Assembly: GCA_965662365.1 (NCBI GenBank) | Contig: CBFIHR010000011.1 | Location: 1-64,000 of the forward strand | From: CAWVWD01 sp965662365 | Lineage (GTDB): Bacteria > Bacteroidota > Bacteroidia > Chitinophagales > Saprospiraceae | Direction of reading: 5' to 3' | Length of the DNA: 64,000 nt | Part shown: piece by piece, positions 54,664 through 63,780 of the stretch | How the letters are laid out: every line of letters begins with the position of its first letter | Numbering within the stretch: the stretch's first letter is position 1 | Made by a program: the position numbers and the translations under genes | The notes under the pieces: generated by a model | The model's input: only the letters and a program-made list of their open reading frames with translations | What the model was told of the DNA's origin: nothing | The model's database searches: none

Positions 54664-54706
54664 AAGCTGTTACAGTTGTTTAGTGGTCTTATTAAATAAA
54701 TCACTT

Positions 54707-54714
54707 CAAAGATA
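54707..54714 (-). promoter_or_regulatory. Candidate -7 box for the PASTA gene
   Basis: The minus strand reads TATCTTTG, an exact match to TAnnTTTG, 44 bp upstream of the start codon. A -33 TTG at normal spacing is not clear. Confidence 0.55.
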
Positions 54715-54924
54715 AATGAAGTTTTTAACAATTTGAAGTAGTTAGGAAGTTTTAGTTTGGCAATTATTAGAAACTTTTGCCTGTTTGGCGATTTCGGACT
54801 GAAGTTTTGAGATCAGAGATTTACAGCCCAAAAAAACAGCTACTCCAAATACATGAAGTAGCCGCAAAATTAGTAAAATATTCTTTGAAAGATGCTGTTC
54901 TTCCTTTTCCGAAATGATAGTTAC

Positions 54925-54954
54925 AAAACTCGATAATCTGTAATTTCGAGTTTT
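54925..54954 (-). terminator. Terminator of the large T9SS gene
   Basis: AAAACTCGA (54925-54933) and TCGAGTTTT (54946-54954) are exact complements, 15 bp beyond the stop of the minus-strand T9SS gene. Confidence 0.7.
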
Positions 54955-54968
54955 ATCGTTGAGTCCTT

Positions 54969-57494
54969 TTATTCAGAAACTAAAATACGTTTCACTGCAC
55001 GACCAGTTTCGGTTTGGATTGAAATAAAGTATATACCCGGTGCTTGATTTGTTAAATCAATTGGTAGATACAAATTATTATCCGTTGTATTACTTTCGTA
55101 AACCGGTTGGCCAATCATATTGATAACCTTGATTTGCATCTTTGTGGTTTTCTCAAAATCTAAGCGAATGGCAAAGTTGCCATTATTCGGATTCGGAAAT
55201 ACATCAAAATTCGTCAAAGTTTCGATACTATTTGTATTCGATGTAAAATCTTGAACCGTAACATCAGTCGTATTCGTACAACCATTTGCGTCTGTGACGA
55301 CAACGGTATAAGTTCCTGTGACTAAATTATTAATTGATTGAGTTGTTCCACCATTATTCCAAGCATAAGTGTAAGGAGGTGTGCCACCCGAAACACTGAC
55401 AGAAGCCGTACCGTCGCTACCTTGTGTTGGAGTTGTTATACCGATTAAAGTGATAGAGTCTGGTTGAGAAATCACGACAGTTGTTGTCGCCAAACAACCA
55501 GCGTTATCTTCTACAACTGCGGTATAACTTCCTGCGGCCAAGCTATTCAAGTTTGGAGCTGAAATATTTAAAGGATCCCAAATAACAAAATAAGGTAAAT
55601 TTCCACCGGTAATTGTCATATTTACCGTTCCATCATCTGCACCAAAACAGCTAACATTTTGCTGTGTCGTCATTAATGAAGGACCGTTTGCAATACTCGT
55701 CACCGCTACACTCGAAATATCCGTACAACCATTCGCATCTGTCACGGTCAGATCGTAAGTACCAGTCATTAAATTATTAATCGCATTTGTCGTATTACCA
55801 TTGCTCCAAGCATAAGTGTAAGGCGTTGCACCACCCGAAATAGTTGCTGTGATCGATGCACCGGTAGTAGAGCAGAAATCATCTGTCGGAGTCAATGCAA
55901 TCGCAACATTACCGCTTTGTGTTAAAGTAACTGTCGCACTATCTTGACAACCTGCGGCATCCGTTACTGTTACACTATACGTACCACCTGCAAGGTTAGA
56001 AATCGTAGCCGTTGTAGCAGCGTTACTCCAAGCGTAAGAGACCGTACCTATTTGACCGCTTACATTCGGATCAATTGATCCATTCATCAATCCACAACTT
56101 GGATTCGTGATGATCGGACTGGTTACTAATGCACAAGTTGCACAACCATCACTTATACTTACACCTATAACTGTCGTACAACCGTTGGCATCTGTCACTG
56201 TACAAGCATAATTTCCTTGTCCGAGATTTATTGCTGTTGCTGTTGTTTGTGTCGGTATTGTATTCCATGAATAGGTATAGTTTCCTGCTCCACCAGATGC
56301 TATTGCTGTCGCTGTTCCGTCCGTTCCGTTACAGATTGTAGGATCTGTAGTTGCACCGGTTGCAGTCAATTGAGAAGGCTGTCCAACCGAGAAACTCGCA
56401 ATCACAAAACAACCATTCGCATCGGTTACTGTCACATCGTAGCTTCCCGTGGTTAAATTAAATGCGGTGTCTGTTGTCGCACTATTACTCCATGCAAAAG
56501 TATAAGGGCCGACACCACCAGAAGTTTGAGTCGTGGCAAATCCATCATTACCACCATTACAACTTGGGCTGTTCGTACTAATTGTCGTTACCAAATCACA
56601 AGTTGGTGGACAATAATTGACGATTTCTATAATGCTGTTACGGGTTAAGGTATCTGACTGACAGCCATTTGTTACAATTAAAGTCACATCATAAGTACCA
56701 GAAGTCGCATAGTTGACTGTCGGTGTAGCTGATGTAGAAGATAAAGGTGTTCCGCCAGGGAAAAACCAATTATAAGTTACCGCATTATCAGAAGTAGAAG
56801 CATCAAATGTAATATCTACATTCTCACATGCAGTTGCATTTGAAGGCGTAAAACTCGCATTTACAGGTGTTGATAAAGTTGGAAATATAGCATGTGTCGC
56901 ATCAAACTGCCAAGCTGCAAGCGAATTATAATTAAACCAACTTCCATTTGCTTGTTGTTCCCAAGCCGTCCCTTGACCAAAAGGGACGTCGCCAGGCGTA
57001 TTTGTAATGACGGCTACAGTATCTGTGCCGGCAGTCATCGTAAATCCAACAAAAAATTCGCCACCAGCAGGTACAGGCACTAAATTGTCAAACTGAACAA
57101 CAGTCGGTTGTAGTGTTCCGACCGCCATCATAATATCTTGAATTAAGACATCCTTTTGTCCCAAAACAGAACCTGGAGTCCCACCTGTTCCGTCCCAAAC
57201 CGTTGCCGTAATCGTCGAGACAGGACTTACCGTAAAGGCATAACCGAAGCCCATCACAACTCCGTCAATATGTGTATTTGTACCTGTATAAAAATAATAT
57301 TCTGCCTTCGCATTATTTAAAAAGGCGTTGTGACCTGACACATAGCCCCAACCAGGTGCTGGTACAGGAAGAATAGCAGGTTGATAATTGCCTGAAAAGT
57401 TCGAAAGTGTGTCACAGGTTTGACCAACTGCCGTAAAGTTGATAAATAAAACGGCTGCTGTTAGTAAAAATAGTTTTTGTACCCAATTTTTCAT
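54969..57494 (-). CDS. Large secreted PKD/SprB-repeat protein with T9SS sorting domain
   Basis: The 841-residue protein has a signal peptide (MKNWVQKLFLLTAAVLFINF... ending AVGQ), a ~190-residue N-terminal beta domain, and a PKD-like domain at ~215-290 (ASTSDNAVTYNWFFPGG, GTYDVTLIVTNGC). Six SprB-type repeats follow between ~310 and 755, each ~75 residues and ending like VTDANGC or VTDAAGC; one (YFVIWDPLNI) is diverged. The last ~80 residues are a T9SS type A domain (DVFPNPNNGNFAI, IKVINMIGQPVYES, AVKRILVSE). It is exported and may be a surface adhesin. The partial gene at the window start has the same architecture. It is alone on its transcript. Confidence 0.93.
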   Translation of the reverse strand: MKNWVQKLFLLTAAVLFINFTAVGQTCDTLSNFSGNYQPAILPVPAPGWGYVSGHNAFLNNAKAEYYFYTGTNTHIDGVVMGFGYAFTVSPVSTITATVWDGTGGTPGSVLGQKDVLIQDIMMAVGTLQPTVVQFDNLVPVPAGGEFFVGFTMTAGTDTVAVITNTPGDVPFGQGTAWEQQANGSWFNYNSLAAWQFDATHAIFPTLSTPVNASFTPSNATACENVDITFDASTSDNAVTYNWFFPGGTPLSSTSATPTVNYATSGTYDVTLIVTNGCQSDTLTRNSIIEIVNYCPPTCDLVTTISTNSPSCNGGNDGFATTQTSGGVGPYTFAWSNSATTDTAFNLTTGSYDVTVTDANGCFVIASFSVGQPSQLTATGATTDPTICNGTDGTATAIASGGAGNYTYSWNTIPTQTTATAINLGQGNYACTVTDANGCTTVIGVSISDGCATCALVTSPIITNPSCGLMNGSIDPNVSGQIGTVSYAWSNAATTATISNLAGGTYSVTVTDAAGCQDSATVTLTQSGNVAIALTPTDDFCSTTGASITATISGGATPYTYAWSNGNTTNAINNLMTGTYDLTVTDANGCTDISSVAVTSIANGPSLMTTQQNVSCFGADDGTVNMTITGGNLPYFVIWDPLNISAPNLNSLAAGSYTAVVEDNAGCLATTTVVISQPDSITLIGITTPTQGSDGTASVSVSGGTPPYTYAWNNGGTTQSINNLVTGTYTVVVTDANGCTNTTDVTVQDFTSNTNSIETLTNFDVFPNPNNGNFAIRLDFEKTTKMQIKVINMIGQPVYESNTTDNNLYLPIDLTNQAPGIYFISIQTETGRAVKRILVSE

Positions 57495-57757
57495 AAGAAA
57501 TTATAAGTTATAAATTGAAAACCTTCAAAATACAATTTATTCATTTTCAATGATTTAAACTAAAAATGAAAAATTGTCTGTGTTGAGTTTTAATAAATTG
57601 ACGCAATTTATTGAGAATTGTAGCGTATTCCAATTTTATATGAACGTAAAACGCAATTCCACCACAATTTGATGTGTTTCCAAAAACACTATTCAAAAAC
57701 GACACACTTCGTTTATTTATTTTGATTAAAAAATATTTGAAGCGTATCTATGAATTT
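57495..57757. other. Intergenic region, no gene seen
   Basis: The 263 bp between the T9SS gene and the glycosyltransferase gene are AT-rich. Both neighbours are on the minus strand, so this gap must hold the T9SS gene promoter. I found no hairpin or ORF of note. Confidence 0.4.
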
Positions 57758-58876
57758 TTAGACTAATTGAGCGGTGATTTTTAGGGCATTTTGCCGATTA
57801 GACAACTCTCCCTGCAGCAAGTTTTTTCTCTTTTTTAGGTGACTTTCGTCAAATGATAGATTAGAAACCAGTTCGAGTTGTCGTCTCAATTCTGAGGTAT
57901 TATTTCCAACCAAACAGTATTTTTCCATTCCTGTACCATCGACCATAAAATGATTAACCACACAAAAGCGACCATTAAACAAAGCATTCAACAACTTCAA
58001 CTTCATTCCAGCCGAATGAAACGAAATTAACACATTTACATGAGCATTTTGGATTAAATCATTCATGGCTTCGTGCGTTAAGTTCGCCCGGATTTCGATG
58101 TTTTCATCAGCTTTTTTTAATAATCGCTGCGAAGGATTCAAACCAGCAATAATCAATTTAATATTCAATTTTTTAAAAACGTCATTAATCAAATAAAAAG
58201 CCGCTTCCTCATTATCTTTCACACTCAAATCCCCATGAAATAAGGCATATACACCTTTTCCAACGCTGCAAGTCAATTCTTCATTTGGATGAAAAGCAGG
58301 AACGTAAACCGATTGCACATCAAGGTATTTTGATTCAAAATACTGCGTATCATTCGGAGAAATCGTAATCAAACTTTTGTTTCTATCATTTTTTAAAATA
58401 AAAGATTCAAACCGCTTCAACTTCCAACTTTCCAGCCTAAAAAATAATCTTTTCCACAGCTTTGATTCCTTTTTTGCCAAATGCTCATAATATTGCCATT
58501 CGACATTGTGCATACGAATCAGCTTTTGTCGGTTCGCCAAGCTCGGATGATTCACAAAACCACAACAATGTAACCCTTCAAATAAAATCGGAAAATCATC
58601 TTGTTGCAAATTCTGTAATAAGCGTTCATTCAAACGAGATTTGACAATAAAGGGCAGGAGAGAAGCATGTTGCGAAATGCCAGTATTTCGCTTGTAATAA
58701 GTGACGCTTTCGCAAATATCGTGAAGTTCCTCTGCTACATTTCGACCATATTCAAAACAATGCAAATGTACTCGCACACCAATTTTGTGTAAGGCTTTGA
58801 TTTTGTAAAAAACATCAATCACACCGCCATAATTGGCAGGAAACGGAACGTTAAAAGCTATTAAGTGTAGTTGCAT
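57758..58876 (-). CDS. Glycosyltransferase, GT4-like
   Basis: The 372-residue protein resembles GT-B retaining glycosyltransferases that transfer sugars from nucleotide donors to lipids or polysaccharides. The N-terminal acceptor-side domain begins MQLHLIAFNVPFPANYGGVID with the Gly-rich loop typical of GT4 enzymes. The C-terminal donor domain has GVYALFHGDLSVKDNEEAA, LIIAGLNPS, and the GT4-like acid region SFHSAGMKLKLLNALFNGRFCVV. The exact substrate is unknown and no polysaccharide cluster surrounds it. A small lipoprotein gene lies 78 bp upstream on the same strand, and the two may be cotranscribed. Confidence 0.88.
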   Translation of the reverse strand: MQLHLIAFNVPFPANYGGVIDVFYKIKALHKIGVRVHLHCFEYGRNVAEELHDICESVTYYKRNTGISQHASLLPFIVKSRLNERLLQNLQQDDFPILFEGLHCCGFVNHPSLANRQKLIRMHNVEWQYYEHLAKKESKLWKRLFFRLESWKLKRFESFILKNDRNKSLITISPNDTQYFESKYLDVQSVYVPAFHPNEELTCSVGKGVYALFHGDLSVKDNEEAAFYLINDVFKKLNIKLIIAGLNPSQRLLKKADENIEIRANLTHEAMNDLIQNAHVNVLISFHSAGMKLKLLNALFNGRFCVVNHFMVDGTGMEKYCLVGNNTSELRRQLELVSNLSFDESHLKKRKNLLQGELSNRQNALKITAQLV

Positions 58877-58953
58877 AATTTGTGGTTTGTGATAGGAATG
58901 TTGATTTACGCTGGTTTACGCCGAGTTTTGCCACGCTGATCAGCTCACAGACA

Positions 58954-59427
58954 TCAATCAAAACTCAAAATAACTTGTCCATTTTTCACCCATTGACCCT
59001 GAGCGTTCCATTCGCCATCACAATCACTTTGCAAATGACGAACAACTCGTTTGTGTAATAAATCGACTACAACACAAGCCTTTCGTTCTCCTTCATCACT
59101 CTTCGAAATAGAATCCATGATAAAATATCGACTATTTGGCGAAAGCCCAAGAATCTTATCTCGACTTCCATTGATCAAATGATACCCTTTTATTGGATAT
59201 TCATTTTTACCAACTACGATATAAGGTGCTTGATATAAATTAACAACCGTATCTATTTTGGCGAAAGCCAAGGAAACAACTCCGGTAATCGGAATAGTTT
59301 TTACAAAGTCTATTCTGGGCGTTTTAATTTCTTCGATGATGACTTTCTGTTCCGTTTTTTCTGCTTGATTACAACCTATTATTATCATCAAACATAAAAT
59401 CATCAAAAAGTATGAACAAAATTTCAT
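58954..59427 (-). CDS. Small lipoprotein of unknown function
   Basis: The 157-residue protein has a lipoprotein signal ending MIIIGC (Cys19). The mature part has a linker rich in Glu and Lys (NQAEKTEQKVIIEE) and a beta-rich region with YIVVGKNEYPIKGYH and ACVVVDLLHKRVVRHLQSDCDGEWNAQGQWV, the last possibly split by a turn. No family is recognised. It is probably anchored in the outer or inner membrane. The glycosyltransferase gene follows downstream at 78 bp, suggesting a shared transcript but not a shared function. Confidence 0.75.
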   Translation of the reverse strand: MKFCSYFLMILCLMIIIGCNQAEKTEQKVIIEEIKTPRIDFVKTIPITGVVSLAFAKIDTVVNLYQAPYIVVGKNEYPIKGYHLINGSRDKILGLSPNSRYFIMDSISKSDEGERKACVVVDLLHKRVVRHLQSDCDGEWNAQGQWVKNGQVILSFD

Positions 59428-59604
59428 TTTCTATTTTTGAATTAAAGCGTTGTCGTAGCATTGACTTTGAGTCTATTTCTTTTTCTTTTATTCAATAATA
59501 GGCTCGTTATCACGAATGTAAAATTAATTTTCTAAATTTAGCAATCAAATAAACTTATAAAATCTTTTATGAAAATCCTTTTTTGGTTCAAAATATAAAT
59601 TCTG

Positions 59605-62202
59605 ATGCAAAACATTCTGACCATATCGTTTTTATTAATTACGATTTCGACTTTCGCCCAATTTCAAGATAATTTCTCTGACGGCAATCTCGACCAAAAC
59701 CCAACCTGGTTAGGTGACACGGCAAACTTTATTATCAATTCGAATAGCGAGCTACAGCTCGACGCCTCTACTTCAGGAACATCACAAATCTACGTTAATG
59801 CATCGACAGCCGACTCCACTGTTTGGGAGTTTTATGTTAATTTAGATTTTGCACCTTCGACTTCGAATCAACTCAAAGTTTACTTATTATCGAATACTTC
59901 TGACTTTTCGGCTTCGCTGAACGGTTACTACATTTTGGTTGGTGAAAGCGGGAGCGATGATGCGATAGAATTGCGTCGTCAAGATGGCTCTACATCGACG
60001 ACGCTGATACGTGGAACGGATGGTTTTGTGAGTGCAGAACCTGTATTGATAAGGGTTAGAGTCATTCGTGATGAAAATTATAATTGGTCACTTCTGGTCG
60101 ATTATACAGGTGGGAATAATTTTGCTTTAGAAGGCTCTGCCGTTGATAATACTTATACTTTTGGGCAGTTTTTTGGGATAAGTTGCAAATATACTTCTAC
60201 GAGAGTAGATAAGTTTTTCTTTGACGATTTTTATATTTTTCCGTTGTATCAAGACATCGATGCACCGCAAATTAATCAAATTGAGGTTGCTTCTGAGCAG
60301 GAATTAACGGTGACTTTTAATGAAAATTTAGATGTAATTACGGCAACGGATATTTTAAATTATAGTGTTAATAATGGAATCGGTAATCCAAATCAAGCGG
60401 TTTTAGATGCCAATGACAATAAAATAGTTCATCTGACTTTCGTCAATAATTTCCAAGATGGAACGACTAACGAACTCACCGTTTCGGGCGTAGAAGATGA
60501 AGCGGGCAATGCGATAAATACCGCAACAGTAAGTTTTCAATACGTCGAAGTCCAAATTGCAGAATTACATGATATTATTATTAATGAAATATTAGCAGAT
60601 CCGACACCGAGTTTAAGTTTGCCCGAGGTAGAATTTATAGAAATTTACAATCGTTCTGACAAAAATTTTGATTTAGAAAATTATACTTTTTCAGATGCCA
60701 GCAACGATATTTTATTGCCAAATATCGTTCTACAATCGAACGAATACGCTATTATTTGCGATGAAGATGATGCCGCACTTTTTACGCAATTTGGCAAAGT
60801 AATCGGGGTCGAGAGTTTTCCGAGTCTGACCAATTCAGGCGAAAGCCTACAATTAAAAAATGCGAATAATGAACTCCTTGATGCGGTTGAATATAGTGCT
60901 GCGTGGTATCAAGACAATAATAAAGATGAAGGCGGTTGGACGTTGGAACGCATTTATCCGAATCAACCTTGCTTAGTTGGTGTCGATAATTGGGCAGCTT
61001 CCGAGGATTTGAGTGGCGGAACGCCAGCTGCCGAAAATTCGGTGGCTTCCGCCAATGTGGACTCCGAAAGTCCGGAGTTAGTGCGTATATTTCCGGTAAG
61101 TCCTACCGAAATTCGAGTGTATTTTAATGAAAAATTAGACATTTCAACAGCTGAAAATCCGACAAATTATACGATTTCAAATGGTATAAATATAGATTCT
61201 GCTACTTTAGAATTACCAAACTTGAACACCGTTTTGTTGTCACTTACAACGCCTTTGCAAGATGGCGAAATTTATACGCTTACGACTGAAAATACATTAA
61301 ATGATTGTGTCAATAATTCTTTTTCAACCATCGAAAACACTCAACAATTTGCAATTCCTCAACCAATTTTACCAAATGATTTAATTATAAATGAAGTTTT
61401 ACCAAACCCAGGAACAGGTGGAAGTGATTTTGTGGAAATTTATAATTTGTCGAATAAAGTATTGAATTTGAGTGATTTACAAATCGGAAGTGCGAACTTT
61501 GGATTTGTCGATGATGTGAAACCGATTGAGGTCGAGCGTTTGATTTTTCCAAATGATTATTTGGTATTAACCGAAAATAGGTTTGATATTCAAAGTCGAT
61601 ATTTTACAGAAAATCTGCATGCCTTAATCGAAACGGATTTACCCTCTTACCCGGATGATGAAGGTGGCGTTGTTTTGATTGCTAATGGCGAAATTATTGA
61701 CCAATTTAATTATTCCGAAGATTTTCATTTTGAATTATTGGACGATAAAAATGGTGTTTCCTTAGAACGAATTAGTTTTACAGTTGATGCACAAGACGAA
61801 AATAATTGGCATTCTGCTGCTTCAACAGTTGGCTATGCGACACCAACTTACCTGAACTCACAAGCAGTTTCGATCACTTCATCTGCCGATAATTTTTGGT
61901 TAGAAAAAACTACCTTTTCACCAGATGACGATGGTTTTGAAGATTTACTTTTATTAAATTATCAATTGGACGCACCAGATTATTTGGCCACGATTCGTAT
62001 CTTCGATGCCAACGGCCGACAAATTAACACCTTGATTAACAATCAGTTATTAGGAAGACAAGGTACAATAAAATGGCAAGGCACAACAGCCGAACAAGTC
62101 AAAGCCAAAGTCGGTATCTATATTTTGCACATTCAATTATTTTCACCGTCTGGAAGTGCGGAGGAAATTCAGAAAACTTGTGTTTTGGCGAGGCGGTTGT
62201 AA
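59605..62202 (+). CDS. Secreted protein with two lamin-tail domains and an Ig-like linker
   Basis: The 865-residue protein has a signal peptide (MQNILTISFLLITISTFAQ). Residues ~25-210 are a jelly-roll-like domain. Bacterial Ig-like segments (about 215-310, VASEQELTVTFNENLDVITA; and near 500, SPTEIRVYFNEKLDIST) alternate with two lamin-tail domains that start DIIINEILADPTPSLSLPEVEF and LIINEVLPNPGTGGSDFVEI. The C-terminus resembles the gliding-motility or FlgD-like end (TTFSPDDDGFEDLLLL, ATIRIFDANGRQI) and not a standard type A domain. It is thus likely exported or surface-bound in Bacteroidota fashion, possibly through a different T9SS end signal. Function is unknown. The gene stands alone. 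Confidence 0.88.
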   Translation: MQNILTISFLLITISTFAQFQDNFSDGNLDQNPTWLGDTANFIINSNSELQLDASTSGTSQIYVNASTADSTVWEFYVNLDFAPSTSNQLKVYLLSNTSDFSASLNGYYILVGESGSDDAIELRRQDGSTSTTLIRGTDGFVSAEPVLIRVRVIRDENYNWSLLVDYTGGNNFALEGSAVDNTYTFGQFFGISCKYTSTRVDKFFFDDFYIFPLYQDIDAPQINQIEVASEQELTVTFNENLDVITATDILNYSVNNGIGNPNQAVLDANDNKIVHLTFVNNFQDGTTNELTVSGVEDEAGNAINTATVSFQYVEVQIAELHDIIINEILADPTPSLSLPEVEFIEIYNRSDKNFDLENYTFSDASNDILLPNIVLQSNEYAIICDEDDAALFTQFGKVIGVESFPSLTNSGESLQLKNANNELLDAVEYSAAWYQDNNKDEGGWTLERIYPNQPCLVGVDNWAASEDLSGGTPAAENSVASANVDSESPELVRIFPVSPTEIRVYFNEKLDISTAENPTNYTISNGINIDSATLELPNLNTVLLSLTTPLQDGEIYTLTTENTLNDCVNNSFSTIENTQQFAIPQPILPNDLIINEVLPNPGTGGSDFVEIYNLSNKVLNLSDLQIGSANFGFVDDVKPIEVERLIFPNDYLVLTENRFDIQSRYFTENLHALIETDLPSYPDDEGGVVLIANGEIIDQFNYSEDFHFELLDDKNGVSLERISFTVDAQDENNWHSAASTVGYATPTYLNSQAVSITSSADNFWLEKTTFSPDDDGFEDLLLLNYQLDAPDYLATIRIFDANGRQINTLINNQLLGRQGTIKWQGTTAEQVKAKVGIYILHIQLFSPSGSAEEIQKTCVLARRL

Positions 62203-62319
62203 AGATTATTTTCAATACGAAAGTTGATGAAATAGGTCGATTTGAGTTCTAAATCATCAGAAAAACGAAAAATCATTGGTTTGATTTGTTCAGATTTTGT
62301 ATTGAATTCAACCTTTAAA

Positions 62320-62937
62320 TCACAACGAAGTACAAACCCCCAGTCGAAACTGAAAACGATTCGGGACATAAGTTTCCCAAGTCAGGCGATTTGAAACGCT
62401 ACTCCATGTAAATTCGAGCATAGTTAAGTGTGTCGGGATAGCGAACTCTAATTTTATTCTATCATTTAATTTGTACTGCACTCCTGGGATAATACCTTGA
62501 TAATTAATCATTGAGGTCGTGCGACCGCTTACATTGCCAGATGATGAAAATGATTTGGAATAAAAAATAGATTGTGTGGTTTGTAAGCCCAAAAAAGGCG
62601 ACCAGCGTTCTACGTTTTCTAAAAAAACAAAATTATAACTATATCGGAATCCGATGGAACGTGTTTTTTGAGTTTGATTTTGAGTAGAATTAGGAAAGTC
62701 AAATTCATAATTGATAAACGAAATATTCGAAAGTTGTAATTCATGAAACTTATTGCCTCTGTGCAAAGCAATACCCATTGATGGACCAAAACCTATTCCT
62801 GTTGATTTTTGTGAATTTGAAGGAAAATTGAAGGTGTTGTTAAAGGTGTTACCTGTTATAAAACCTTTCAATTCTACTTGTGCAACGCTTGAAAAACTCA
62901 TGAATAAGCCTAAAAAAATAGGGAAATAAATCTTCAT
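62320..62937 (-). CDS. Outer-membrane beta-barrel-like protein, possibly frameshifted
   Basis: From the ATG at 62935-62937 the ORF gives 205 residues with a signal peptide (MKIYFPIFLGLFMSFSSVAQ). The mature part has alternating strands (KFHELQLSNISFINYEF, IGFRYSYNFVF, IKLEFAIPTHLTM, RFQFRLGV). It stops at CTSL, not an aromatic residue. On the other frame, sequence continues as LRCDLKVEFNTKSEQIKPMIF to a terminal Phe at 62169. A run of five G on the minus strand (C5, 62337-62341) lies exactly where the frames meet. One base less would join them to a ~60-residue longer protein. I cannot tell sequencing error from true mutation. Confidence 0.65.
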   Translation of the reverse strand: MKIYFPIFLGLFMSFSSVAQVELKGFITGNTFNNTFNFPSNSQKSTGIGFGPSMGIALHRGNKFHELQLSNISFINYEFDFPNSTQNQTQKTRSIGFRYSYNFVFLENVERWSPFLGLQTTQSIFYSKSFSSSGNVSGRTTSMINYQGIIPGVQYKLNDRIKLEFAIPTHLTMLEFTWSSVSNRLTWETYVPNRFQFRLGVCTSL

Positions 62938-63237
62938 AATGTGATTATTTGACAAAAATGAAATCAAAAACTAAAGGTACTAAAAATATCAAAAACCATT
63001 AGAAGGACAATTATTATTATTTATCGGTTTTGAACTGTCATTTTCTAATCATATAGAAGTTAAAATGAATATTTTCAGATAATATCTAGAAAAAATCTTA
63101 ATTATCTATTGAATTATCAAATTATTATTTATAATTTTGACAGGTAATGAGTTGAAAAGCTCGTGAGGCGATGAAAAAAAATCGTCGAGTAAAAAGGTTT
63201 TTGTGAGTGTTTGTTCATAGTTTTTGTTTTTTCATAG
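62938..63237. other. Intergenic region without a gene
   Basis: This 300-bp AT-rich stretch lies between the barrel-gene start (minus strand) and an orphan terminator. No ORF was convincing. The plus strand could carry a short non-coding transcript ending at the 63238 hairpin, but I found no promoter. Confidence 0.35.
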
Positions 63238-63266
63238 AATCCCCGATATCCTTCGGGGATTTTTGT
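63238..63266 (+). terminator. Orphan hairpin terminator
   Basis: AATCCCCGA (63238-63246) pairs exactly with 63253-63261 around a six-base loop and is followed by TTTTG. It is 1 kb after the nearest plus-strand gene end and 130 bp before the next start, so it does not close any obvious gene. Confidence 0.7.
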
Positions 63267-63391
63267 TTTTTACGACCTTTGAGTTTTGATAATTTCGATT
63301 CAGTTTGTCGGTGACTTCATATAAATTCCTGATTAACAGGATATTTCTTATGTTATTTGCAATGACGGGATAATAATCAAATTTCACAATA

Positions 63392-63613
63392 ATGTTGACG
63401 ATAAGATATAAAGAGCACAGCGGATTAGTAGAAACATGGGAAGATCAACTTAAAGCGATGGTGATGTCTTACAAATTGATTCAGGACGAAACCACCGAAA
63501 TTCCTATTTTGAAGAATGAAAGTGAAACGGCAGTAGGGGAAGAGGCAATTTCAACATACGTCGAGGACTTGGCGGAATATCAAGCCGCATGGTTCGCATG
63601 TTCTTGTCATTAA
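63392..63613 (+). CDS. Small protein of unknown function, C-terminal CSCH
   Basis: The 73-residue protein begins MLTIRYKEHSGLVETWEDQL and ends with AAWFACSCH, with a run of acidic residues between (NESETAVGEEAISTY). The Cys-Ser-Cys-His end might bind metal. I recognise no family, though the length and regular pattern look like a real gene. It has a terminator directly after its stop, which supports independent expression. The orphan hairpin 130 bp upstream could be a leader attenuator for it. Confidence 0.65.
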   Translation: MLTIRYKEHSGLVETWEDQLKAMVMSYKLIQDETTEIPILKNESETAVGEEAISTYVEDLAEYQAAWFACSCH

Positions 63614-63614
63614 A

Positions 63615-63650
63615 AACCTATAAGACCTTTGAGATCTTATAGGTTAGGGT
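63615..63650 (+). terminator. Terminator of the CSCH gene
   Basis: AACCTATAAGA (63615-63625) and TCTTATAGGTT (63635-63645) are exact complements around a nine-base loop, starting two bases after the stop. The plus-strand tail is not T-rich, so efficiency is uncertain. Confidence 0.7.
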
Positions 63651-63655
63651 CGATT

Positions 63656-63780
63656 ATGACAGTTTTAAGTAAAGAGGTCGTCCTAAAAATTATGTTAAAC
63701 GGTATCGATTTTCTGAACGTCAAAAGCTGAAATCCTCTAAAGATTTAGCGACATGCTTATTAAATATGCTCCTGTAGAAA
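63656..63780 (+). other. Short protein-like stretch, possible remnant
   Basis: Bases ~63676-63777 read RGRPKNYVKRYRFSERQKLK and on to a TAG without an upstream start codon in frame, while another frame has a 24-codon ORF at 63656-63730 (+). The basic RGRPKNY-type phrase resembles DNA-binding tails, but the evidence is thin and chance is possible. Confidence 0.25.
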
